Program-made: the position numbers and the translations under genes
Part shown: positions 29,034 through 38,552 of the stretch, one piece after another
How positions within the stretch are numbered: position 1 is the first letter of the stretch
How the letters are laid out: each line of letters begins with the position of its first letter
Assembly: GCF_900129685.1 (NCBI RefSeq)
Contig: NZ_FQWM01000002.1
Coordinates: 520,654-584,653, forward strand
Source of the DNA: Cognatishimia maritima
GTDB lineage: Bacteria; Pseudomonadota; Alphaproteobacteria; Rhodobacterales; Rhodobacteraceae
Direction: 5' to 3'
DNA length: 64,000 nucleotides
The notes under the pieces: model-generated
Told to the model about the DNA's origin: nothing
The model's input: only the letters and a program-made list of their open reading frames with translations
Database searches by the model: none

Positions 29034-31963
29034 GTCAGCTCCTCCGGGGTTGCTTCTTCGGTCACGTCCCATTCGCCAAAGCGCGCGAGTTGATCATAGT
29101 CACTACGATCTGTGTCCTTGCGCAGCGCCCGACGTGAGGTGAACCCCTGCTCTGCGTCCAAATAGCGGCTGATCAACTGTTCAAACTCGGCCCAAACCTG
29201 GGCGGTTGGCATCTCTGCCAGCGGCGCCAGGACGTTTTTCGGATTGTTCGAAAGACCGATATAGATCGCTTCGGCAACCTCTGCCGGGTCGATCTGATCA
29301 AACCCGCCCTTCTCGGCCATCGCGGCCTCTAACAAAAGCTGCTTGTCAAAATACCGCTGCTCAGCCGGCGACGGGGGCGTGCCGGTTTTGTAATCATACA
29401 GCACCAGATCGCCGTTTTCTTTGCGGTCAATCCGGTCCGCAGCACCGACAAGCGTGAATCCAAGCGCAGAAATCGCCGTTTCAGCACGGGTTTCAAAACC
29501 GATGGGTTTGCCACGATCCTGCCGGAAGATTTCATCGCTTACAAAACGGTCTGCAATGCGTTCAATTCGGGCTTTCCACAGGGCTCGGGCGGTTGGCCAA
29601 GGGACGTTTTGGGCCAGAACAGTCTCTGATATCTCCAAAAGATGCTCTGGTGTCAGCTTGGACCTGTCTGCGCTGACATCTTTGATGAAAACCTCCAGCA
29701 CCTCGTGGATCACGATCCCGCGCAGCAGCGCATCTGGGGTGCGCATCAAAGGGTCCATCGGGCGCAATCGCAGGCAATGGCGGGCGTAAATTGCGTATGG
29801 GTCGCGGATCAGCTTTTTGATTTCCGTGACCGAAAGCCGATTGGGTCGCGCTGACAGCGGCGGCCTGGGCGAAGGACGTTTTGCGGCGGGCACCGGTTGG
29901 ACGGTTTCCAAAGCTTTCGCCCGGTCAAGCCAATGCGCGCCGCGCGCGCGCATGTCGGCCAAAGCCGCCTGCCCGCCCTGATCCTGCAATCCGTCAAGAA
30001 GGTTCACCAACCGGTTGATCCAGCGTGATGGCACGGTTTCCGCATCGTCAGACCGGATGGACCGCGTCAGCCACACCTCTTTGGCGCCGACAGCCTGCTG
30101 AAAGTCATGCGCCGACAGGCCGATCCGGCGTTCCGGCAACAGCAACCCGGCGTCGTGGCGCATTTTGCGGTTCAGCCATGGATCGGGCGACGGGCTTTCG
30201 GGCCAGCTGCCTTCGTTCAGCCCGCCGAGAATGGTCAGGTCCGCGCCCTGAACGCGCGCCTCTAGCGTGCCCCAGATCAGGATGTGGGGATGGGGCGCGT
30301 CGCGATCGCGCACCTCGCCGCGCGCCAGAACGGCGCCAAAAAGATCGGCATAGTCGCTGGCGTCCACGTCGCCTGCGTGGCCTGCGTTTTCTTGCAGCTC
30401 AGCCACAATCTTGATCGCTTCGCGACCGGCCTTTTCTTCCCATAAGCCGCCGCTGCCAGCGTCGATCCTGCTGCCACGGGAAAGGGTCTCGGCAAGTGTC
30501 AGGTGGTGTGCTAGCCGGTCACCAACGGGTGCCGTCCCGATGCTCTCTTGATCGCAAAACGCCGCTGCAAGCCATTCACCCCAAGCCACTGCGCCGTCGA
30601 TGGTTGAGGCCCATTGGCGCAGATAGGACGCTTCGGGGAAGGTGATGCCCTTGCGGCGCAAGTGCAATTCCAGTTCGCGCGTGTAGCGCAGGTGGTGGTT
30701 CCGGTCAGCACCCGAATGAGTCAGCGGATGTTTCAGCAGGGTCAGCAGCGCTTCTGACGTCAGGGGCCGATGAAACAGCGCCGCGACATGGCGGAGGAAC
30801 CTACCGGGCGGCGAAAGCTGCAGGGGCGTACCGGCGGAGTCATCAGGTAGGATATCCCAGCGGTCCAGTGCGGCGGTGACTTGCCGTGTCAGCATCCGGT
30901 CGGGCGTGATCAGGGCTGCGGTTTGTCCATCTTCTGCCGCTTGGCGCAGGCGCATTGCAATGGCGAGTGCTTCGTCCCGCATTGAGGGCGCTTCAATCAA
31001 AGTCATCTGCTCTGTTGCTTGGTCCAGCCCGCGCAAATTCGGACCTTCGCGCCGCCATTGGTCGGTTACAGGCGCTGGGCGCAGAGCCAATGAAATCAGT
31101 TCGTTACGGGCAGGGCAGGGCGCTAATTCTTCTGTCCAGGGGGTGATGTCGGCTGGCTGTAAGTCGAGTGTATCTACGATCTTGCGAAAGCGGTATTGCG
31201 GATGATCCTCTGCCGTTAAGGCATCACCCAACGCAGACCAGACGCGTTGAGGCATGTCAAAATCATAGCCGGGTAGAACCAATGCGCCCTGCGGCAGTTT
31301 CGCGACCGCTTCCATCAGCAACATGGTTGTCCCGCGCGACCCGGTAGAGCCAGCGAGGATCACCGGGTGTTGTGGCGGGTTTGCGGCCCAGTCTTCGGCC
31401 AGCCTTTCCACAATTAAGCGTTGGCGGGTTTCGCTGTCAGGGGCTTGATCGGCGGTGTCCAGAAATGTGCGGGCGATCCCGAAAAACGCTTGCGCGCGCT
31501 CCCAGTGGCCCGACTGGTCTGAGATATCCAACGCTTCAATCACGTCGGGCGACACGCCCTCGCCGCTCATTTCATCCATCAGCCCGGCAAGGCTGTCGGC
31601 GAGGTCAAACAGCGAACTACGCGCGGCCAGATCGGGTTGTTGGTCCAGAAGGCGGCTGATCAGTTGGATCAGTTCAAACCGGCGGCGCAGCGGATGCACT
31701 GCGCGCGGAATATCGCGGTGGGCAATGTCACGACCGAGGCTGGTCAACAGGTCGATACGTGGCATCAACGTGGCCGGGCCGCTGTCGGCAATCTGGCGCA
31801 GTCGACGCGCCATACGTTGGGTGTTGACGATGATCTGGACCCGCGCAAGCGCCTCTGGCGGGTGGCCCTGCATACGCGAAAGCACGCCATCCCAAAGCGC
31901 CTTCGGGAAATCAATGCCCGGTGCGACGCCAAAGATGCGGGGTTTGTCGGTTGGGTCAAACAT
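29030..31963 (-). CDS. addB: Double-strand break repair protein AddB
   Basis: Second subunit of the AddAB enzyme. The 977-residue protein is of the alphaproteobacterial type, with a degenerate helicase core (ILAGSTGSRGTTMLLMEA in place of a classical P-loop) and a C-terminal RecB-type nuclease domain with LVLYDYKTGTPPSP (Asp-x-Lys-Thr-Gly). The four Cys of the iron-sulfur staple known in Bacillus AddB are not apparent. It overlaps murU upstream by eight bases and addA downstream by four. Confidence 0.93.
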   Translation of the reverse strand: MFDPTDKPRIFGVAPGIDFPKALWDGVLSRMQGHPPEALARVQIIVNTQRMARRLRQIADSGPATLMPRIDLLTSLGRDIAHRDIPRAVHPLRRRFELIQLISRLLDQQPDLAARSSLFDLADSLAGLMDEMSGEGVSPDVIEALDISDQSGHWERAQAFFGIARTFLDTADQAPDSETRQRLIVERLAEDWAANPPQHPVILAGSTGSRGTTMLLMEAVAKLPQGALVLPGYDFDMPQRVWSALGDALTAEDHPQYRFRKIVDTLDLQPADITPWTEELAPCPARNELISLALRPAPVTDQWRREGPNLRGLDQATEQMTLIEAPSMRDEALAIAMRLRQAAEDGQTAALITPDRMLTRQVTAALDRWDILPDDSAGTPLQLSPPGRFLRHVAALFHRPLTSEALLTLLKHPLTHSGADRNHHLRYTRELELHLRRKGITFPEASYLRQWASTIDGAVAWGEWLAAAFCDQESIGTAPVGDRLAHHLTLAETLSRGSRIDAGSGGLWEEKAGREAIKIVAELQENAGHAGDVDASDYADLFGAVLARGEVRDRDAPHPHILIWGTLEARVQGADLTILGGLNEGSWPESPSPDPWLNRKMRHDAGLLLPERRIGLSAHDFQQAVGAKEVWLTRSIRSDDAETVPSRWINRLVNLLDGLQDQGGQAALADMRARGAHWLDRAKALETVQPVPAAKRPSPRPPLSARPNRLSVTEIKKLIRDPYAIYARHCLRLRPMDPLMRTPDALLRGIVIHEVLEVFIKDVSADRSKLTPEHLLEISETVLAQNVPWPTARALWKARIERIADRFVSDEIFRQDRGKPIGFETRAETAISALGFTLVGAADRIDRKENGDLVLYDYKTGTPPSPAEQRYFDKQLLLEAAMAEKGGFDQIDPAEVAEAIYIGLSNNPKNVLAPLAEMPTAQVWAEFEQLISRYLDAEQGFTSRRALRKDTDRSDYDQLARFGEWDVTEEATPEELT

Positions 31964-32651
31964 CGCGGCCTCTCAACAGTGTTTCAGCCAGGTCGATCCC
32001 GTCAGGGCGGCCCACGTCACACCATTGACCGGGGTAGGACAGGCCAAAGAGGCGTTGGTTTGACAGCATTTGGTTCCAAAGCAAGTTTAGAGAAAACGCT
32101 TTTTCTTCAATACCATGCAACAACTGCGTTTTGAGGATTTGAATGCCGCCGTAAACATGACCGCCGGGTTGTCGTGTTAGGCGTCCGTCCGAACCCATCA
32201 CAAAATCCCCAGCGCCGCTGTGCCCATGGCAGTTTTGCAGCGGTACACAAAGCAACAAAGCATCCATCCGGTCGGCATCCCATGCCTTTAGGATCATGTC
32301 GAACGGGTTGGGGCCAAGCCAGATGGCATCGGTGTTTGACGTCACAATGGGACCGTTGCCCAGATGGGGCAGGGCATTCTTAAGCCCGCCACCCGTTTCA
32401 AGGATGTCAGGTTCCTCGAAAATGCATGTCACGTTGCGCTTGGACAGATGCGTTTCCAGCTGCTTTGGCAGGTAGTGCAGGTTTGCGGCGATGGTGCCAA
32501 AGTTCTGGCTCAGCGCGAGGTCAAGACTGTGGTCGATCAAAGGTTTACCGGCCACCTCAAGCAAAGGCTTGGGTGTCTGCGCCGTAAGCGCGCCCATCCG
32601 CGTGCCAAAGCCCGCGGCAAAGAGCATCAAAGCGTCGGGACGGTGCCGCAT
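31956..32651 (-). CDS. murU: MurNAc-1-phosphate uridylyltransferase-type nucleotidyltransferase
   Basis: Probably converts MurNAc-alpha-1-phosphate to UDP-MurNAc in the cell-wall recycling route that bypasses MurA. The 231-residue protein has the nucleotidyltransferase start LMLFAAGFGTRMGALTAQTPK and the metal-binding SNTDAIW. The neighbour upstream is an AmgK-like sugar kinase, the enzyme that acts just before MurU, and the genes overlap by 25 bases. This pairing supports the specific call over a general sugar nucleotidyltransferase. Confidence 0.87.
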   Translation of the reverse strand: MRHRPDALMLFAAGFGTRMGALTAQTPKPLLEVAGKPLIDHSLDLALSQNFGTIAANLHYLPKQLETHLSKRNVTCIFEEPDILETGGGLKNALPHLGNGPIVTSNTDAIWLGPNPFDMILKAWDADRMDALLLCVPLQNCHGHSGAGDFVMGSDGRLTRQPGGHVYGGIQILKTQLLHGIEEKAFSLNLLWNQMLSNQRLFGLSYPGQWCDVGRPDGIDLAETLLRGRDV

Positions 32652-33649
32652 TGGTCTTTGAGATCCTTCAAAATGGTTGGGGTTGGGGCAGGGAGGTCCC
32701 CAAGAATGACTTTGGCCAATGGCGCAGTGACGGGGTGTTTCAGGTCTTGGATGATATGATCCCAGACACGCGGTATCAGATCGACGTAGTGTGGTTTGCC
32801 GAAATGCAACGACAGGCGCGCAAAGATACCGAGAATGCGCAGGTTGCGTTGCAGGCCCAACAGGTGAAACGCCGCGCGAAAGTCCATGTCATTTTGACCG
32901 GATTTGGCGATGTAATGGGCAAGCATGTTGTCCTGCACCGCAGCGCTGACATCGCGGCGGGCGTCTTGTAGCAGGGATACCAGATCATATGCGCGATGCC
33001 CGACCATGGCGTCTTGGAAATCAAGCAGTCCAACACGGGCCGCGCCGACACGGTCCGGCAACCAGATCAGGTTTTCGGCATGATAGTCGCGCTGTATTAA
33101 GACCTCTGGCGCAGAGAGGTTTTGGGCAAGAATAGTCTCGAATTTCGTGGCAAACTCTGCGGCCTTGTCTGACCAATCCAGCCCACATCCCCGGCGATAC
33201 CAGCGCCACGCCTGCGCAGCCATATCAGCCATCACGGCGCTGTCGTATTCTGCCAAATCTTGCGGCGGCGCGGCTTGGTGAAGATCAAGCAAGACGTCCA
33301 CTGCGGCCTCATAAAGTTCTGCCTCACGCGCGGGAGCGGTTTTAAGAACCCGCGCAAAAAGGTCATCACCAAGGTCTTCGAGCAGCAAAAAGCCGTTGTC
33401 GGTATCGCATGCGAAAATCTCTGGCGCTGACAGACCTTGGGCGCGTAGGTGGTTGTCGATCCCAACAAAGGGCCGCACGTCTTCGCCCTTTTCAGGTGGG
33501 GCATCCATCAAGACGGCGCGGGCGCCATCTTTTGCCACCAATCGCTCATATCTGCGGTTTGACGCGTCCCCGGCCAGATTGCTGCGCTGGGCAGTCGACC
33601 AGCCGGCCTTTGCCAAGAAAGCGCTCATTTTGTCTGCGCGGTCAGTCAA
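32627..33649 (-). CDS. amgK: Anomeric MurNAc/GlcNAc kinase AmgK-like phosphotransferase
   Basis: Aminoglycoside-phosphotransferase-fold kinase, likely phosphorylating MurNAc at carbon 1 for MurU. The 340-residue protein has the APH catalytic loop LIQRDYHAENLIWLPDR and LLDFQDAMVGHRAYDLVSLL. The start is uncertain. TTG 33649 (reading TDRADKMSAFLAKAGW) overlaps the tsaE stop as TTGACTGA; the next ATG is 33628. Confidence 0.85.
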   Translation of the reverse strand: MTDRADKMSAFLAKAGWSTAQRSNLAGDASNRRYERLVAKDGARAVLMDAPPEKGEDVRPFVGIDNHLRAQGLSAPEIFACDTDNGFLLLEDLGDDLFARVLKTAPAREAELYEAAVDVLLDLHQAAPPQDLAEYDSAVMADMAAQAWRWYRRGCGLDWSDKAAEFATKFETILAQNLSAPEVLIQRDYHAENLIWLPDRVGAARVGLLDFQDAMVGHRAYDLVSLLQDARRDVSAAVQDNMLAHYIAKSGQNDMDFRAAFHLLGLQRNLRILGIFARLSLHFGKPHYVDLIPRVWDHIIQDLKHPVTAPLAKVILGDLPAPTPTILKDLKDQCGTVPTL

Positions 33650-34118
33650 GATGAAGATCCTTGATCTTTTGGTCCCATTTGGCAGCGCTCCAACTGATGA
33701 CAAGCTGTCTTTGACCGGGTGTTTCGGTCATTTTCAGCGAAAGCGACAAGGCGTTTTCAGGAGCGAGCTCCTCTAGGCGATCTGGCCATTCGATCAGGCA
33801 AACTGCCGTTTCAAACGCCTCTGTCAGACCTAGTTCGACCACCTCGTCTGGTGAAGACAGCCGATAAAGGTCGGCGTGCCAGATGTCATGTTCTGGAGCG
33901 TCATAGGTTTGAACCAGCGTGAAAGTCGGGGAGGGGACGTCTTCTTGGTAGCCAAGACTATGCTGGATCAGGCTGCGCGAAAAATGGGTTTTGCCTGCGC
34001 CGATGTCCCCGGTCAGCAAGATCGTGTCGCCTGCCTTCAGAACAGAGGCAAAAGCCGCCGCCAGATCGGCGGTTTCATCTGGGGAAATTAAGGTTTTTGC
34101 CAACTGCTTTCTTGCCAT
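33642..34118 (-). CDS. tsaE: tRNA threonylcarbamoyladenosine biosynthesis ATPase TsaE
   Basis: ATPase of the TsaBDE complex that makes t6A37 in ANN-decoding tRNAs. Read from ATG 34118 it has 158 residues. The P-loop ILLTGDIGAGKTHFSRSLIQ and the PSPTFTLVQTYD and DLYRL segments are characteristic. TsaD is coded 11 kb away in the same window. This gene begins the tsaE-amgK-murU-addB-addA run. Confidence 0.95.
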   Translation of the reverse strand: MARKQLAKTLISPDETADLAAAFASVLKAGDTILLTGDIGAGKTHFSRSLIQHSLGYQEDVPSPTFTLVQTYDAPEHDIWHADLYRLSSPDEVVELGLTEAFETAVCLIEWPDRLEELAPENALSLSLKMTETPGQRQLVISWSAAKWDQKIKDLHLD

Positions 34119-34201
34119 GGGCCGAGGATACTCTCCCCCCGTCTGCCTGCAAGGCCGAAGCACATGGGCTGTGGAATTTCCTTCCTTGTGGCGCGTAACG
34201 C

Positions 34202-35593
34202 CTATGGCAGGAACCTCGGGTTTTGGGCGGTCGGTTCAGCTTGCTCTGCGTGCTCCATCCTCTCGCGCGGCCAAGACACCGTGACGACAGCGCCTTTACG
34301 GCTTTCCTTTTGTTCTTCCACCGAAAAAACGTCATAGCCATTGGCAAACCGCAGGTTTGCACCGGTCCGTTCCAGCAATGTTTTGGCGATGAACAGGCCC
34401 AAACCCATGCCTTCATATCCGGGGCGCTGCTTGCCCTCGCGGTCGTTGCGACGCCTGCTGACAAATGGGTGCCCGATTCGGCCAATCAAGTGGGCGGGAT
34501 AGCCGCGCCCATCGTCCATGATCCGCACGGTGACTTTGTCTTCGGTCCAATCGCTTTCGATCCAGACGTTTTCTTGCGCGAAATCCACTGCGTTCTGGAT
34601 CAGGTTGCGCAGGCCGTGGATGATTTCTGGGTGGCGGATCACGATGGGTACGTCGCCTTCGGAGGTCTGGGTGATCCGGTCAAAGAATTGCAGCGTCTTG
34701 CCCCGGTTCACATGCGGCTCTGCCGCTTCTTCGATCAGCGTTAAAAGCGGCGCGCGGCGCAGTTGCAGGTCATTTTTCCCTGCCCGCCCCATCGATCGCA
34801 GAATATCCCGGCACCGATCAGCCTGCGCGCGGATCAGCGCGGCGTCTTCGTGCAGCTCTGGCTGATCCTGCAACTCCTCCATCAGTTCCGCGCTGGTCAG
34901 TTTGATGGTCGCAAGCGGCGTACCCAACTCATGCGCCGCCGCTGCGACAACACCGCCAAGATCGGTCAGCTTTTGTTCCCGGGCCAGCGCCATTTGCGTG
35001 GCGGCGAGGGCTTCGGCCATGGACGCCATTTCGGACACAACGCGGCGCGAGTAGATGGAGGAAAAGACAATGGCAATCGTGATGCCCGCAAGATTGCCAT
35101 AGAGGAAGATGCTGGGGATCTTGAGGATGAAGCCTTCTTGTGTGCGCAGGGGCAAGTGGAACTCGACCATCAGGACCACCAGCAAGATCGCGACGGTCGC
35201 AAGCGTGAAGGTCGAGCGCACTGTCAGCGTGGCGGCAGAGATGGTGACCGGGCCGACGATGAGGATCGAGAAAGGGTTGTTTAGCCCACCGGTCAGAAAC
35301 AGCAGAAAACACAGTTGCAGGATATCAAACAGCAACATGCCCGCATTTTCGGATTCCGACAGCAGGCGGTTTTCTGGAAAGATAAAGGCGGCTGTGAGGT
35401 TGGCGAGGACCGAAATGCCGACGGCCGCATAGCAAAGCGCGTAGTTCAATTCGAGCCGGAAATACTGATCCGCCACAATCAGCGCGACGACCTGCCCGAC
35501 GATGGCAATCCAGCGCACCATGGTGATCGTGCGCAGACGAATCCAATTGCTGCGGCCCTTGCCGGAAATCAGATCATAGGCGGGTTCTGTCAT
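34202..35593 (-). CDS. regB: Redox-sensing histidine kinase RegB/PrrB/ActS
   Basis: Senses the aerobic ubiquinone pool and phosphorylates RegA, which controls respiration, photosynthesis, and carbon and nitrogen fixation in this group. The 463-residue protein has six N-terminal membrane helices, including the quinone-binding motif GGLNNPFS, then the H-box AAAAHELGTPLATIKLT with the phospho-His. The linker RCRDILRSMG carries the Cys position known to be redox-active in RegB. The ATPase part has VRIMDDGRGYP and GYEGMGLGLFIAKTLLE. It is divergent from senC. Confidence 0.96.
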   Translation of the reverse strand: MTEPAYDLISGKGRSNWIRLRTITMVRWIAIVGQVVALIVADQYFRLELNYALCYAAVGISVLANLTAAFIFPENRLLSESENAGMLLFDILQLCFLLFLTGGLNNPFSILIVGPVTISAATLTVRSTFTLATVAILLVVLMVEFHLPLRTQEGFILKIPSIFLYGNLAGITIAIVFSSIYSRRVVSEMASMAEALAATQMALAREQKLTDLGGVVAAAAHELGTPLATIKLTSAELMEELQDQPELHEDAALIRAQADRCRDILRSMGRAGKNDLQLRRAPLLTLIEEAAEPHVNRGKTLQFFDRITQTSEGDVPIVIRHPEIIHGLRNLIQNAVDFAQENVWIESDWTEDKVTVRIMDDGRGYPAHLIGRIGHPFVSRRRNDREGKQRPGYEGMGLGLFIAKTLLERTGANLRFANGYDVFSVEEQKESRKGAVVTVSWPRERMEHAEQAEPTAQNPRFLP

Positions 35594-35756
35594 CGCGCGG
35601 TCCCATCGTCGTTTGCTTATTGTTAGGGGCTTGCAGAGGCGATGACAAACGCCTGCGGTAGTTTGGCGCGGAAAAGCATTCGTGAGCTTGGGCGATATTG
35701 CCGGGCACAGGCACAGCCATTAGGTAGCGGTGCATGGAAAGCGAAGGGGAAATCGG

Positions 35757-36374
35757 ATGATCCGCACGATAGCAGCTGCGTCCACCGTAGGCATGATCGC
35801 CTTGATGGGGGGCATCTGGTACGCCAGCGAAAAGCAAAGCGATGACCCATTTGCGCAGTGCCGCGAAAGCACCGTTGCTGGCGGGGCAGGGGCGATTGGC
35901 GGACCGTTTGAATTGGTGCGCGAAGATGGGGTGACAGTGACCGATGCAGAGGTCATCACCGAACCGACATTGCTTTATTTCGGCTATACTTTCTGCCCAG
36001 ATGTTTGCCCGATGGATGCTGCGCGCAATGCCGAAGCGGTGGAAATATTGGAAGAGCAGGGGATCATCACAACGCCTGCCATGATTTCGATCGACCCAGA
36101 GCGCGACACGCCGGAGGTTCTGGCAGAATACACCGACTACCTGCATCCGCGCATGATTGGGCTGACGGGGTCGGCACAGCAAGTCCAGGCAGCGTCGCGT
36201 GCCTACAAAACCTACTACAAGAAACAACCCGCTGAGGATGAATTCTATCTGGTAGATCATTCGACCTTCACTTACCTCGTGCTGCCCGAAACAGGTTTTG
36301 TGGAATATTTCCGGCGTGAAGTCACGCCAGAGAAAATGGCCGAAACGGTCGCTTGTTATGTCGAGCATTCGTAA
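35757..36374 (+). CDS. senC: SCO1/SenC-type copper chaperone
   Basis: Membrane-anchored thioredoxin-fold protein that delivers copper to the CuA or CuB site of cytochrome oxidases. From ATG 35757, after a GAAGGGGA site, it has 205 residues with an N-terminal membrane anchor. The copper ligands are visible: CPDVC in LLYFGYTFCPDVCPMDAAR, and the His of VDHSTFTYL. It lies between divergent regB and co-directional regA, as in Rhodobacter. Confidence 0.95.
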   Translation: MIRTIAAASTVGMIALMGGIWYASEKQSDDPFAQCRESTVAGGAGAIGGPFELVREDGVTVTDAEVITEPTLLYFGYTFCPDVCPMDAARNAEAVEILEEQGIITTPAMISIDPERDTPEVLAEYTDYLHPRMIGLTGSAQQVQAASRAYKTYYKKQPAEDEFYLVDHSTFTYLVLPETGFVEYFRREVTPEKMAETVACYVEHS

Positions 36375-36454
36375 CTGACGCACCGTGTCGTTTGACGAAG
36401 GTCAGTGCGCGGGCTAAAACCTATTGAAATCAGGACAGTCTGCAAAGGACGCGC

Positions 36455-37009
36455 ATGTCTGAAATCAAGCTGAAAGACATCGGACCCGACAAGTCGCTTT
36501 TGTTGGTCGATGACGACGAACCCTTCCTGAAACGCTTGGCGAAAGCCATGGAAAAACGCGGTTTCGACGTTGAAACCGCCGGCTCTGTGGTTGCTGGTTC
36601 TGCCATCGCAACCGCCCGCCCACCGGCCTATGCGGTTGTCGATTTGCGGCTAGAGGATGGCAACGGCTTGGATGTCGTTGAGATCCTGCAAAACAAGCGC
36701 GAGGACTGCCGGGTTGTTGTTCTGACAGGCTACGGCGCGATTGCCACAGCGGTGGCAGCGGTCAAGATCGGGGCGACCGACTACCTGTCTAAACCCGCGG
36801 ACGCACAGGATATTGTGAACGCTTTGCTGTCTGCAGAGGGTGAACTGCCACCGCCACCTGAAAACCCAATGTCGGCAGACCGGGTGCGGTGGGAACATAT
36901 TCAGCGCGTCTATGAACTCTGTGATCGCAACGTGTCAGAAACCGCGCGGCGGTTGAACATGCATCGGCGGACGTTGCAGAGGATTCTGGCAAAGCGCAGC
37001 CCGCGCTAA
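36455..37009 (+). CDS. regA: Redox response regulator RegA/PrrA/ActR
   Basis: Global transcription regulator activated by RegB. The 184-residue protein has an N-terminal receiver (LLVDDDEPFLKRLAKAMEKRG, phospho-acceptor Asp in VVDLRLEDGNGLDV, Lys in YLSKPADAQD) joined by a proline-rich linker (PPPPENP) to a Fis-like helix-turn-helix with CDRNVSETARRLNMHRRTLQ. A short inverted repeat (37021-37038, AGCGCTC/GAGCGCT) follows the stop. Confidence 0.97.
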   Translation: MSEIKLKDIGPDKSLLLVDDDEPFLKRLAKAMEKRGFDVETAGSVVAGSAIATARPPAYAVVDLRLEDGNGLDVVEILQNKREDCRVVVLTGYGAIATAVAAVKIGATDYLSKPADAQDIVNALLSAEGELPPPPENPMSADRVRWEHIQRVYELCDRNVSETARRLNMHRRTLQRILAKRSPR

Positions 37010-37088
37010 ATCAGGTTTGGAGCGCTCTGGCGAGCGCTGCCTACGGCGTTAGTATTTTCGCAAAGAAGAAGCAAGCGGAGCGTCGGCG

Positions 37089-37574
37089 CTAAAGTCTGTA
37101 GCGCTTGACGATTTTGTCGACGATGGTGCCATCGTCCAATTTCTGACTGCGCAGACGCTGAACATCTTCAAAGCCACGGCTCTGATAGTAGGTGAGGCCG
37201 CTGTCATTGTCGGCGCGAATGATCGCATGAATATATGTGTAGCCAAGATCGATGGCGGCCTTGCGCGTTACATCAAACAGCTTGGAGCCAATGCCGAGCC
37301 CGGTGGCGCCAACTTTGGTGAATGTTGCGATGCTCATGCTGTTTTTGTCTAGGTCAGGGTTTCGTTCGAGCCATTGAAATCCGACAATCTCTCCGGCGTC
37401 TGTTTCGGCAACGTGCCAGACTGTGCCCGGCTCTTTGACTTTCGCCTTCATCATCTCGGTTGAAAACGGCGTCACGTAGGCTGTGGTTCCGCCGATCTTG
37501 ATGACGTCATTCAGCAGGTCGGCCATCCCACGGCAATCTAATGCCCCCGCTGGGCGCACCGTGATGTTTTTCAT
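37089..37574 (-). CDS. GNAT-family N-acetyltransferase
   Basis: A 161-residue protein with the acetyl-CoA-binding segment FTKVGATGLGIGSKLFDVTR (Gly-x-Gly-Ile-Gly) and a C-terminal YYQSRGFEDVQRLRSQKLDDG. The fold resembles phosphinothricin-type acetyltransferases. The acceptor substrate cannot be read from the sequence. It overlaps the stop of the HD-domain gene by four bases and forms a two-gene unit with it. Confidence 0.85.
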   Translation of the reverse strand: MKNITVRPAGALDCRGMADLLNDVIKIGGTTAYVTPFSTEMMKAKVKEPGTVWHVAETDAGEIVGFQWLERNPDLDKNSMSIATFTKVGATGLGIGSKLFDVTRKAAIDLGYTYIHAIIRADNDSGLTYYQSRGFEDVQRLRSQKLDDGTIVDKIVKRYRL

Positions 37575-38158
37575 TTCAATTCTTTCAAAAGCGCATTGTG
37601 CCGGGCGGTGAAATCATTGCGCACCTCAACCGGAGGACGCAGCGTGATTTCCAGCCCGTCAATCAACTCTGGCTTCGGTTTGCCGAAAAACTTTGCCGCT
37701 TCTGTTTCAGAGAATCCCGCAATCTGCGTCGCCTCCATATAGGCGCTGACCTTATCGGCGCGTTTGATTTGCGATTTGATGGTTTTGGGCAGGGCGGCAG
37801 GCAGGCCAAAACGGATGTGTATGGCCGCCATCAACCGGTCATCCAATTCGCCATAGTCCGGCCCGACCGCGGCCTTCACCGGCGAGATCATATCGCCAAT
37901 CACATATTCCGGCGCATCGTGCAGTAATGCAGCGAGCCGCCATTTGATGGGGGCTTTCGGGTACATGCGTGAAAAGAGTGCCTCGACCAGCAGCGAATGT
38001 TCGGCCACCGAATAGGGATAGTCGCCATAGGTCTGGCCGTTCCAGCGCGCCACGAAGGCAAGGCCATGCGCGATGTCCTCAATTTCAATATCCATCGGGG
38101 TCGGATCAAGAAGATCGAGCCGTCGACCAGACAGCATTCTTTGCCACGCACGCGCCAT
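37571..38158 (-). CDS. HD-domain phosphohydrolase (YfbR-like)
   Basis: A 195-residue metal-dependent phosphohydrolase, possibly a nucleotidase. The HD signature is visible as SVAEHSLLVEALF, LLHDAPEYVIGD and a later Asp (IKRADKVSAYME). Related YfbR proteins remove phosphate from deoxynucleoside monophosphates, but the substrate here is not known. Confidence 0.83.
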   Translation of the reverse strand: MARAWQRMLSGRRLDLLDPTPMDIEIEDIAHGLAFVARWNGQTYGDYPYSVAEHSLLVEALFSRMYPKAPIKWRLAALLHDAPEYVIGDMISPVKAAVGPDYGELDDRLMAAIHIRFGLPAALPKTIKSQIKRADKVSAYMEATQIAGFSETEAAKFFGKPKPELIDGLEITLRPPVEVRNDFTARHNALLKELK

Positions 38159-38552
38159 ATCTGAGGGTCTGCCTTACAACTGTTTTGGCGAGTGTCGATC
38201 ACAAGCAGGCAGGATTCAACGTCTTCCAGCACGAAACACGCAAAATTCTTGGCCCGAAAAAACGAGGGGGATGCCTTGCTCGACTTTGTTATTCACAGAG
38301 GGGGTTCTGTGATGTTTACACCTCATATTGGCAGTTTTGACCCAAAAAATCAACGATATGCCTTGATTTTGACCGATATGAAAACCATCCTTGTCTCATA
38401 TCGAGATCACACCCGGCACTCATATCTGTGAAGCCACGTGTTTTGAAACGCCAAGTTTGGATCCCGATATTGGAAGCGAAAGGGGGGTGCGTAACCTCCT
38501 CCCGCGTGCCCTCCTCTCAAATCGTAACTTGAACGATGTGAAGGAGCCTATG
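38159..38552. other. 394-base gene-free region
   Basis: No convincing gene. It holds an interrupted palindrome TCACAGA (38293-38299) / TCTGTGA (38306-38312), and three copies of CTCATAT at 38322, 38395 and 38419. The A/T-rich middle (about 38310-38400) contrasts with the flanks. It probably contains the promoter of the small secreted protein gene. Confidence 0.4.
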
